A stretch of DNA of 58,839 nucleotides from positions 1 to 58,839 of the forward strand of contig JBNGIS010016994.1 of assembly GCA_049999725.1 (NCBI GenBank). The letters run 5' to 3'. The translations under genes were made by a program, and so were the position numbers. The stretch's first letter is position 1. Each line of letters opens with the position of its first letter. The DNA is from Haplomitrium mnioides (Eukaryota > Marchantiophyta > Haplomitriopsida > Calobryales). This document shows positions 23,933 through 34,250 of the stretch, piece by piece. The notes under the pieces were generated by a model, which was given only the letters and a program-made list of their open reading frames with translations, ran no database searches and was not told where the DNA came from.

Positions 23933-24363
23933 GTTCTGGCTTCTCTTCCCTTTCTAGCTCTTATTGACTGGTCTCTTCCTTTTCTTGTGATGGTGGACAC
24001 TTCTTCTACTGCCACGGGTGCAGTGCTAGCTCAAATTCAGGAGGGCAAAGAATGTCCTATTTATTATGCTGGATGTCAACTTAGCTTGGCTGAGCGAAAT
24101 TACAATGTCATTGAGTGAGAGGCCCTAAGACTTATCCATGCAGTCTTGAAATTTTGCCATTACCTTTTGGGCTATCCTTTTACTTTTATCGTCAATCATG
24201 ACTCTTTAAAGTACATCATTAACAAGCATGATCTTACAGGCCGCCTCGCTCGATGGGTTCTTCTTCTCCATGAGTTCAATTTCCAATTACACGTCCGGCC
24301 AAACACCAAGTATGGTAACTTGATCTCTTATCACTTGTACCTGGTATTCCTTAACCCAACTCC
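23933..24363 (+). pseudogene. RNaseH of element A
   Basis: Resumes A's polyprotein after element C. Reads DWSLPFLVMVDTSSTATGAV and AQIQEGKECPIYYAGCQLSL in one frame, then a TGA at 24116 where the family has Arg or Thr before EAL. LKFCHYLLGYPFTFIVNHDS, LKYIINKHDLTGRLARW and VLLLHEFNFQLHV follow. These are the RNaseH DAS/TD and connection motifs of Gypsy elements; VDTSS stands at the first catalytic Asp. About 130 residues of RT between 11674 and here are gone. Confidence 0.82.
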
Positions 24364-25716
24364 TTGGACGATACTTTTCCGGACCTGTGGGTTTCTCACG
24401 TATCTACCTTGCTTACTATTGAGACTAGCTTTGATCCCCCATACAAGCAGTTGGCTGCCAACTCTTGGTACAACCATATGATTGCTTACCTCACAAGTTG
24501 TACTCTTCTTGCACATCTCAAGTCTGATCAACAGCAAGCCTTTACCAGATCGACTGCCCCTTATACTATTCTTTCCGGTATTCTCTATAGAATGGATGTG
24601 GATGGCGTCTTGAGAAGATGTCTTGTGCCACCACAGACTACGCAGGTTCTACACGGCTGCCACACCTCTACGTGTGGAGGACATTTTGCATGCAAGACCA
24701 CCGCCAGAAAAGTACTTTGCTTCGGTTATTGGTGGCCTACTTTATTTGCAGATTCCCACATATTTGCTCGCACCTGTGATTCTTGCTAGAGAACGAAGAA
24801 ACCTACTCATAATCTGGAGATGCCTTTAGTGCTTATCTTACCCCTATTTGCTTTTGAGAAATAGGGACTACACTTCATCGGTCCTATTACCCCACCTTCT
24901 CGTGCAAGATGAAGCTAGTATATATTGGCTGCTACTAATTATATTACTAAGTGGGCGGAAGCTATCGTGCTTCCTGCCAATAATGCGATATCAGTTGCTT
25001 CCTTCATTTATTCCCAAGTCTTGACCAAATATGGCTGTCCTTTAGAGTTGGTTAGTGATCGTGGCACTCATTTTTTGAATGAGGTCATTGAGGCCTTCAC
25101 AGCTCTATACTCCATCCACCATCGCACATCAGCACCACACCATCCTCAAGCCAATGGCCAAGCTGAGAGTACCAACAAGATTTTGAAAGCCATACTCACC
25201 AAAACAGTTTCACATCACAGATCTGACTGGGATGAGCATTTAGTAGCAACCTTATGGGCCTATCGCTCCATGACCAAGGTCGCTACAGGTTTTACACCAT
25301 TCCACCTAGTCTACGGGCAAGAGGCCTTACTTCCCATTGAAACATAGGTCCCTTCCTGGCGGGTTGCCATTTCCAATCGATTAGGACCCTTAGAGTCCTT
25401 GAAACACTGACTGGCAACCTTGGAACAATTGCAAGAGGATAGGATTCAGGCCTCAGATCTGCGCTTTGCCCATCAAAACCACATCAAGCTCTCTCATGAT
25501 AAAAGAATTATGAGGCGCACATTTGTGGCCAATGACCTAGTTCTAGTGTTTGAAATGAGATTTTTACATTTTGCACCCAAGTTTACTACACATTGGTCTG
25601 GCCCTTACAGGGTGACAGTTGTCCATCCCCATGGCTACCTCATCCTTTCCACATTAGATGGTACAGCCTTTGCTGCCCCTATGAATGCCAATCATGTGAA
25701 GCTCTATTGTGTTTGA
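24364..25716 (+). pseudogene. Integrase of element A
   Basis: A frameshift near 24340 leads to one frame that runs to the final TGA at 25714. It shows an HHCC zinc finger (HGCHTSTCGGHFA ... CDSC then TAG at the conserved Gln, 24787) and GYWWPT. In the core, FEK is followed by TAG at the conserved Trp; LHFIGP, TNYITKWAEA (Asp replaced by Asn at the first catalytic site) and VSDRGTHFLNEVIE (second Asp) follow. HHPQANGQAESTNKILK holds the catalytic Glu, and the C-terminal end is THWSGPYRVTVVHPHGYLIL. Other stops: two between 24905 and 24915, TAG 25345, TGA 25408. No chromodomain follows. Confidence 0.85.
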
Positions 25717-26488
25717 GTTTTCGTGTTTGGAAGTGTCTGTGGAAGTACCTTGCACTTTGTTCGTAAGTTTTTTCTTCCAAGTGTTATGTTCCTTGCCACC
25801 ATGCCACAAACCATCCTTGGGAAGTCCAGAGAAGCCAGGCAGTATTCCTCACACGAGACACTCATGATTGAACCGAAGGATCTGTTAGGGTCTAGGATGG
25901 GAGTTAAGGATGCACGCAAGGAGAGACAAAGGAGGGAGAAATTGAGAAAAAGGAAGAAAGAAAACAAACAAATGGCAAACAACAAACATTGTCCAAACAG
26001 AAGGACAAAAGACTTTTAAAGATTCAGTCAAAATACTTTCTTAGAATTAAGTTAAAAAACATTTTTATTATATTTAAAGTAGAAAAGTTCTCTAGGATCT
26101 AGAAATACAATCGTAGGAATAGCACTTGTCTTCTGAATCACAAGTACCAATCAGGTCGAGAAGCATATCAGACAGCAACAACAACTTGAACAACTGAAAA
26201 TGAAGGAAAAGGGAGAAAAATTACGGCGGTATGAAGAAAAGAAAAGGAAGACGCCAGTGGTACATGAGAGTTTTGTGTGTGTATTGTAAAACGTGCGAGT
26301 ATATGTTTTGTGTTTTGTAGAGTTTTGAAAAAAAAAGTATGTGGGTAAATTATATGTTTAGTAAATAATATTAAAATATTAATTAAATATTAATTAACTA
26401 ATGTTAAATCTAAGCTACAGCCAAGCCAAGCCAAGCCAAGGAGACAAGATGAGTAAAAAGGGTTAAAATGGATGACGCAGATTGAATT
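25717..26488 (+). other. 3' untranslated part of element A and start of its 3' LTR
   Basis: No coding motif. Purine-rich runs near 25912-25965 and 26201-26255 are candidates for the polypurine tract. The exact LTR start lies between here and 26489 but cannot be fixed because the left LTR is cut. A TGTGGG at 26340 after a run of A is one candidate. Confidence 0.5.
26421..26440. repeat. (CCAAG)4 microsatellite
   Basis: Four uninterrupted CCAAG units just before the region shared with the left LTR. Confidence 0.9.
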
Positions 26489-29400
26489 GATCAAAGGGTA
26501 GAAATTGAAAAGAACTCCCACGTGTGGGAGTTAGGACCACTTTAAAAAAAAGAGGGAAATAAATTTTTCCCTCTCTTAACCTACGTTTCGCCTGTTGCTC
26601 GTTGGAAGTGGTGCCGCATAGGATATAGAATTTTTCTTGGAGTTCATAGGAGAAGGAGGCGCGGAGCAGTTCTTGGTTCTTGGGAAACGTTGTTGTGTTC
26701 TCATTTATTTTCGATGAAGGAAAGGATGCATAAGAGATATGCCGAGAATATTGGCTGAAGATAGGAAGATGCGAGGTCTCGTAGACGACGCGGCGTGACG
26801 ACGCATATACCCAGTAGCATGTTATGAAACAAGGGGGGTGTGTTCCATGGGTCCTTGTAGCAGATGGAGCGGATCTGTGAAATTGGTGGATTTTGGAGAG
26901 ATGCATGGGTGAACTCTTACGAGGGAATGTGCCGTTCTATGGCGGAGAGGATGGTGACGAAGTGGAAGCTCTTGGTCTTGAGGATAGTCCAACTTCAATA
27001 GTGGCCCATGATTCAACAAATTAAAGATCACATTTGCAGGAGGGGGACAATCAACATGGGACCTTCGGAGTGTAATCAAGCTTTTTCCACAATGGTTTGG
27101 ATGGTCTAGAGAATGGTAGTGGGTCCTTATCGAGGTGGAGCGGTGGCGATAAAGTTGGGGAGTCCAAGTTCTGGCGAACAAAGGTGGGGTTGGTGCATGC
27201 ACTTGGGCCATAGAGTGCTTCAGGGGGAACTATTCAATTCTCAAAGAGGAGTGAAGAAAGCTACAACATTATGGACGTAGACCAATTCCGATAAGCTTCC
27301 CTCATGATTCACAGTCGCTGCTCCAAGAAAGGAAGGGAACAAAAGATGTAGTGAAGGAGGTCTCGTGCGGGAAGGTCATGGTAGTGAGATCAAGCTTGGA
27401 GGTTTAGTATGCAGCCTAAGAAAAGAAAAATAAAAAAAAGACAAAAAAACAAAACATGCTTGCATTTGGCAGATTTTTTGACTCCTGCATGGGGTACCTG
27501 TAAGGTGATTGTTTGGTGTTGGACGCATGAGGAATGGGCGAGTTGGGGAGAAAGGACATCCTATGGCTCCAACATTGGAAGAAAGAAACAAATGGTTGGG
27601 GAATGTAAACTCATTCGAATGAAGGAAGAGCTAAGGAATTACCTGTAGGAAGGAGATGCCATGCATGGAATGCTTTGAATGATTGTTAGGAGGATAGTAA
27701 GGAGGCCTTTGCAGGTGTCGCTGGTCGGGGCTCTATCTCTTGCAAATGGGTTGCGTTTATTCAAGTACAAGGCTAATGATACTTCAGCAAGTAGGGAGGT
27801 TCCATGATCTTGGAAGGAGAGACGAGATCACTAAGGAGGTGTCCAAGGATTCGTAGTCATACTCTGCTCTTCCACTAGAGGACAACCAAGATGGATTGCA
27901 TTAGCTGCGGACCTCTCCACCCAATTGCAGCTCTAACGAAAGATTTAAGAAGATTCGGAGCTGAATGATGGTAATTGGAGGGTGAGGAGTGATGCAAAGT
28001 GCAATCCCATAGCGATCACAGTATACAATTGGTGGAGAAGGAGATTAGTGAGCTTGATTCCGTTGCCAACAATCGAGGGGACAAGGAAGGGATCCGGTGA
28101 GAAGGGAATTATGTGGAAAGAAAGTTGTTGCAGTATTGTGACTTGATCAAGCAGTCGAGCAACTGGGCGTATATATGAGCAGAGCCTAATTCTTGGAATG
28201 AAGAAGGGCAAGCAACTTGCAGAATGCAGAGACTCGACTGAAACTGCAATGAGGATTGTATTCCTTCATACCAATAGCAAATTGAAGGCATAGAGACTCT
28301 TCTCTGGGTAGACTCGATGGTCAGGACAAAATTGTAAGGGGGTAAGAAATCGTGAAGGTCTGCGATGAATAAGTACCATCTATGAAATCATGGGAGTTGT
28401 GCTGCTCTTGGTGTTCCTAGCTCAAAATTGTGCGACCAGGAATTGAGGTCCCGCTTCATGCCTGCTTGGACTGCCAACTACCTGCGTATCTGTGTACCTA
28501 CAATTCAGCTAAATCGGTTGGAGAGTGCAGAACATAGTTGTAACATGGACAGAGAGATAAGTGGAACTACCATTATGTAGGTGGAAGAGTAGGGGAGTCG
28601 TGGAATGGAGGAAGGTCAAGGAAGTCGACAACACATAGTGGCACTAGGATATTCAAACTACAAATTGACCATTGGCTGATTTAAAGAGAGAGAGCCAGCG
28701 ATGGTAAAACAGTGGACGGGAAATAGAGCATGAGGTGGTGCTAGCAAGGGAACTCGGTGGTGGGAAATTACATAAGGACAAAAAAGTGGTGGTGAAGGGA
28801 AGTCATTTGAAGGGAAAGCAAGCAAAGGTTAATTAGCAAGATCGTAGGGAAAATCATATAAGTTCTTTAGGTGGAGAACATTGAAGAGAAGTGCTATCTA
28901 AGATATAGAAGAAACTAGAAGGCATAAAGGGGTAAAGTAGCATAAGGGAAGGTTAAGAAGTGAGACTAAGGTTGGATGTAAAGTTATATTAAATTTCTTA
29001 GAATGGGGAGAATTTGAGGTTAGTGGTTGAAGGGAGTGGAGGTTAAGTGTTGTGGAGTATATTGATGGGAAGAGGATGGAGATCTGAGGATTATTGAATG
29101 AGGTGGCAAATAAGATTCTACACACAAAGGGTATGGGTTGCAAGGTGTTTGTGGTGAAGTACACCAACTATTTTGAGGACTCAAGTCTGATGGCTCCTTT
29201 CCCAAGGTGATGGTTGGCTGGTATCTAAGGTAACAGAAAGTGAATCTATTTGTTTGTTCTGTATTTTGTTCGTGAGTATAGTTTTGTGTTCTTTTATTCT
29301 TTGTTCTTTTATCATATTATGTTATGTGCTATGAATTGAGGCTGGAGGTGTGTTTGTCTTTCGTTGTGGGGAATGAGTCTAGAGAGATGAGCAAAAGTGT

Positions 29401-29931
29401 TGTTGTAGTCAAGGTATTATAGAGGGTAGAGTTAGAGCAGCGAGTTCTTATGGCGTTATGACCCCAAGGGGAATCAAATGATCTGAAATTGTATTTGCAT
29501 TGGCTCTCATTTAAACCATTATTCAGTAAAGTGCTATTCTGTTATTGTGATCACCGGTGGATTCATTTATGCACCTGCCTTGATTTGTCTTTCCCAGTTG
29601 AAACACTTAAAATTCAGACGCATTCAAGTTATTTCAATTCTGTTATAGGTTACCACCCGTGAGCCAAAAGACCAACCAGCATGCCAAAAGTTGTTTGCAG
29701 GTCCTAAGCTGGTCATGGGGGAAGAAGCACTCTCACGATCCCTTGAGTCCTTGTGGACCTCACTACCACCACGACCAAGAATATCCCTAGATAGCCCGAT
29801 CAGCGAGAGTCCTTACCTTGGCTAAACCCAGTGAATTAAATCTAGAAGTTAGGCATTATACTACAACTGAATGGACCAATCCAGAAGGGGTAGGGCTCCT
29901 CCTTCTATGCCATGCACTTCAAGACCTAACA
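26489..29931 (+). repeat. 3' LTR of element A
   Basis: Matches 1-3406 throughout and ends in the same CTAACA; the start shown is the first base comparable with the window's left edge. It keeps the G-box inverted repeat (26513-26532) and the candidate TATA (28170-28176). It has a 44-bp segment (about 27751-27794) absent from the left LTR. The following TGTAG may be one half of the target duplication. Confidence 0.88.
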
Positions 29932-32900
29932 TGTAGTCTAGAGTTTGGGTTTCAGAATTCGTAGTCATATATATCCACAAATATATACCACGGAAGAAGA
30001 GAGGAAAAATAAAAGAAACAATCATATATGCTCCTTCAAGGTATGCTCCTTCAATACAATAGTCATGGGAAGAAATAGAGAGTGGCAAGTATCTAGAGAT
30101 TTTTAGAAATCAGAATTCATATGCCAAAACCACATGCAATAGATAGTTGATATGAGGGCAAATTGTTTTTGGATTTTCTAGATTCTGATTGGTTTACAAA
30201 ATAGATATCATGTCATGAGCAAGGCAAGGTAATACAAGGCTACTTACAAATGAAAATCTTAAGCAATTTCAAGCAAGTCACAAGATATGGCAAGATAGCA
30301 AGATAAGGCAATTTGTGCAATTCTAGAGCATTTTTGGGCAACAATGCAAGGCATACAAGGCAAAAAGTTCAAGGTAAGATAAGATCTTGGCAAGGCAACA
30401 AGAATTGAAACATCAAGAATCAAAATTCCGGTAGACACATTTGCAAGTAGAAATTGAGATATTGTTAAAGCTCAGAGTGTTACGAAAGATCTATGTTGCT
30501 AACCACTAAAAGGAATCAACTACCTATAACCACAAAGGATAGATAAATACATCAGGATCCATGTCACAAGCTTCAACCATTTTTGCAAACAATGGTATTT
30601 CAAGTGGTTGTGATGAGGCATGTAGCAACAAACGACTTCATTGTTGATGGCAAGGGAAATGGATAGGGTGTCACTATTGCAGCAATGTGAGGGCTATAGG
30701 GGGAGGAAGCCCCTCTCAATATGTAAAGGTGTGGTTGGTATTAGTGCTAGTGTTAATGTTAATTGTTGATAGTATAGGGTTTGCAACTTAAGCTTTGATT
30801 TAGGCTAGTTATTTTAAAGAGTCAGGTCTAGGCTAAAAATCAGGTTCTATCTCAACACCAAGAGTCATTTCGGTTGATCAAGTAAAAATATGACTAGGAT
30901 ATCAGTTCATAGAAAAATCACAAGGTTTAAATAATCATATACAAAAATTTCCAAGAGTTGATAGGGTTAGGAATGTGAGGAATGTGAGGCGCAATTGCAT
31001 GAGAGAGCATTCACTGTAATTGTGATTATGCTTTCTACACTAAGAGGAAATATGTCAAGATTGGTATTTGCTACACATAGCGATATAAAAATTCCAAATA
31101 GAGTCTAAGAGTAATATCACAGTCTAAAATCTACAATGCTAGGGTAGGATAGAGGAGAGAAGCAAAGAACAACTAGCTCTCAATTAATTATATGTTGAGT
31201 CATACAATTATCTTCAATCGATCTTGGTTGTTCAAGGTCATTACAACTACATAATGTCAGACGATAGCTCCAAAAATTTGATAGGGATAGAAAGGGCTTT
31301 GTAGTCAGCAGAGCGCTAAGTGCAAAATTGTTCTTACAATAAAGGTATGTCAAGAGTCAAATGCACACTAAAGAATATCTAAAAAATCCACACAAAGACA
31401 TCTAATAATAGGGATGGTCCAAAAATTGATCGTTATAACAAGGAGAACTCTAATATTGGCTGAACGCATATGAGTTTACAATTGGAAGATACCTAAGTAT
31501 CGATACATGTTCTAATATAAAGGGAAGTCTAGACATTAGGTGGAACCTACGAAGTGGAATAACAAAAGTCAGAGGAGATTTTATATCAAGAATCATTCAA
31601 ACATCAGCTCTAGAATGTTTGCAATTAGATGATGAGACAACACATGTCACAAGAGTATTGAATGACTCCAAATATTGGGTCTGAAAATTTGGAAGCCAAG
31701 AGTTGGGAGACAAGATAGCAATCAAGTTTGGTGACGTCATCTTGTATAGCTTGGATGAGAGTGGCAGTAAAGCTACTCTGTTGAATAGCCATGGTGGGTA
31801 GTAGTAGACATGTGGATATTTGCATGGACCTATAGATAAGGGATGAACTAGTGGGTCATGGAGCAAAGCAAAGAAATCTAAGGTTTGGTGAACACTTCCA
31901 AAGTTGGAAAGTGGAGCCCACATCAGTTCCTCTAACAAGAGGGGGATTTCTAACATTCATTTTTTGCTACGCTTTAGACAAAGTAACATCAGAGTGTACT
32001 TTCTTGTCTTGACGCGACGGCTAGACTACTCTTTTGAAAGTCAGTGGCGGGCAATGGAGGATCTAACGTGCAATGAATAAGAACCTACATATCAAGGGAC
32101 ATACAAAGCAAACACAAAAGACAAGAGAGAGGGTACAAAGATACAAATCATGGTCAAACTTCAGGAGAGGACCACACAGAAAGAAGAGAGATGTATCACA
32201 AATAGGTTTGACTACAAAATTGATACTTAGAGAAGGGGATTGTGATTACAAACTAGAAACATGGCTACAAAGCTACAACACTACAAACAACAAGAGTTTA
32301 TTGAACACAAAAGTTGGGTAGGGAATTACGACATCAAAACTCTATAGAGAGTTACGAAATGGATTCAACAAAGTTTGGAAAATCACAAATACAAACCACA
32401 AGGTGCACTTGTGGGTGAGGCAACTATAGTGACAAAGAAGGACTGGTAAGTTGCTAGTTGTTGGGAGGTCATAATCACAAAACTATGAATAACAAATAAT
32501 GAGTTGGAAAGAAGGATAAACAAAAAGTAAGCGACATAGAAGTGAACATGGGTTTGATAATGCAGGTTGATAGCAGAGGGTTGATGGTAAAGGATCTTAT
32601 ACAATTTGAACTAACTAGTAAGCATATATAGAGATATGGGAATGGAAGCATGATACGACATCCAACATTCATCATCATTTATATAGGTTAACCAACTAAC
32701 AACCACTTACTAAGTTTGAACCTCAAGATTGAGGATAACAACCTATGTTCTAATGGCATTTTAATGCTCTAGGAAACCAAGAACAAGATCAAAAAGTTGA
32801 GAAGCCAAATGAAGAATAATATAAGATTTGGTCTATTGAGTCTATTGACATCCAGAATAGGAGCACAAGATAGAATAGGCAAATATTTCTCTTTATTCAT

Positions 32901-33236
32901 ATATTGTTATAGTCAACATGGCCGGAAGCCATTTGACCACCAAACTACAATGTTTATTTGGGTCTAAACAATCACAAACCAATTCATTTCCTACAACTAT
33001 GATCGCTTGACAATATTAACCTTCATATGCCCTTAGAATCTACAAATTATGTTGATGTAGCTTAGGTTGATAAGACAACTCACAATGAGCATGAGTCACA
33101 AAGCATAATATGAACAATATAGAGCAACCAACAACAAATTATGAATAGTAGAGGTGGGCTCCTCTTTCAGATACAATTCCATATTCTTTTATCTCATCTT
33201 GATGCAACAAATGTACAATGAATGATTTTATATATA
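29932..33236. other. AT-rich spacer, no gene recognised
   Basis: About 3.3 kb of A-rich sequence with stops in all frames. A 119-codon open frame at 31597-31956 (minus) has no motif I recognise and looks fortuitous. 30200-30420 is full of AAGGCA/CAAGG words, a degenerate low-complexity tract. I saw no LTR pair, primer-binding site, tRNA or transposase motif. It is the sequence into which element A and copy F inserted, or relics too old to read. Confidence 0.5.
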
Positions 33237-33269
33237 AACAACCGCTACTTTGAACTAGGAATTGCTACT
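33237..33269 (+). repeat. Terminal motif of copy F
   Basis: Contains CTACTTTGAACTAGGAA and a second GCTACT. The same ~33 nt, with mostly transition differences, starts copies E (49263) and D (38371). In F and E it lies at the ORF2 end and in D at the ORF1 end, always pointing inward, as terminal inverted repeats would. Confidence 0.6.
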
Positions 33270-33639
33270 AGATTTCTATTTCATTTGGTGTTTGCAAAAG
33301 CCAATTTTGAAATTTTAGCATAAAAAATCATGATATTGACGCTAGTAATATTCGTTTGCAAAAAACATGTAATTTTATATATCAAAATGGCTTATTTTGA
33401 GTGCACAATGTATTAAAAACAAATCTTCTCATAATAATTTTATCAAAATTTCCTTTATAATTTCTTCTTTAAAAATCATAAGCATCACCAAACAGAATAT
33501 ATACAAAATGCACTCTACATTTGTTGTTAAATATTTTCAAAACTAACATGATATCATTAATTTTAAAAATTGATAAAAACATTCAAATTTTATCAAAAAC
33601 ATATTCTTATGCGCATAAAAACTTTGAACAGTAGTCTTA

Positions 33640-33990
33640 AAGCTTGTGCACATAGAGACTATTAAAGATTCTTTACACTTGGAATGTTGAAGCTTAGATA
33701 TGCATGGAATGTTGAAGCTCTCACGTGGAAGAACTTTGAGCTAGAACCCTATAGTGTAGGCGTAAGAGGATTGTTGAAGCGAAATTGTGAAAAGACTATT
33801 GAAGCCTATGCGTGCATGGACAATGGAAGCCTATATGTAAGGACAATTTAAAGCCTAGGCATGCTTTGTTTGAAAAAGTCCATGCGCGTTTGAACTACTA
33901 AAGCCCATACATACATGGACAACTAAAGCCCAGGCGAGCATAGACTGTTGAGTACTTGGAAGCAAAGACTGCTGAAGCCCTTTTAAGAAG
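33640..33990. repeat. Subterminal palindromic array of copy F
   Basis: Degenerate ~24-bp units of the form AAGCC-ATGCGTGCATGGACAA, matching arrays at 49600-49990 and 53040-53200 in the same place of copies E and G (downstream of the ORF2 stop). Confidence 0.7.
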
Positions 33991-34250
33991 GGACTACCAA
34001 AATTATTGACTGAAGAAAACTTGAACAAAAATTGAAAAAAAAAAAGAAATAGGGCTTCTATGCCAGCATAGACTTTGTTGCTAATTTTATGAAAACCTAT
34101 ACGTTTTGTTCAAAATAAATTTTGTATAGGAAATTGAATCATGAAGAAAAAACTTAAATTGGATTTGGATTGCAACAAGAATGAAGACAAATCAAATAAT
34201 ATTTTCTGAAGAAAATAATTTATTATGTACAAAAATTATATTAGTCTAGT

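Larger units (their letters stand above)
1..29931 (+). mobile_element. Element A: Ty3/Gypsy LTR retrotransposon, decayed and interrupted by two insertions
   Basis: Two long direct copies of the same sequence (1-3406 and about 26489-29931) enclose gag, protease, RT, RNaseH and integrase remnants in that order on the plus strand. Protease before RT and integrase after RNaseH marks Ty3/Gypsy rather than Copia. A TGGCGCC-type primer-binding site directly follows the left LTR. RT and protease motifs (VNIM; PFIDTILDNVA; DVFAWEYDEM) resemble the plant Tat/Athila side of Gypsy, and no chromodomain follows the integrase. The coding part is broken by stops, frameshifts, a solo LTR (6579-10542) and a complete second retrotransposon (11675-23932). 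The left end lies outside the window, so the target duplication cannot be checked; the bases after the right LTR are TGTAG. Confidence 0.9.

Noticed and set aside
25420-25716. Possible chromodomain after the integrase of A
   Set aside because: The end reads THWSGPYRVTVVHPHGYLIL and stops; no chromodomain aromatic cage or length is present.
23933-25716. Endogenous pararetrovirus (caulimovirid) origin for A or C
   Set aside because: Both have LTR pairs, PBS next to the LTR and an integrase; no movement protein or coat protein of that group is seen.
26463-27211. Open frames of 129-147 codons in the LTRs of element A (minus strand)
   Set aside because: They are partly shared by both LTRs but with stops and frame differences, no motif, and no coding pattern in the substitutions.
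31597-31956. 119-codon open frame on the minus strand
   Set aside because: No known motif, single copy in the window, surrounded by sequence with no coding signs; most likely chance.
29932-33236. A Copia-type element in the AT-rich spacer
   Set aside because: TGTT...-like LTR starts can be imagined near 31955 and 32660 on the minus strand, but I found no LTR pair, no tRNA-Met primer site and no integrase or RT motif.
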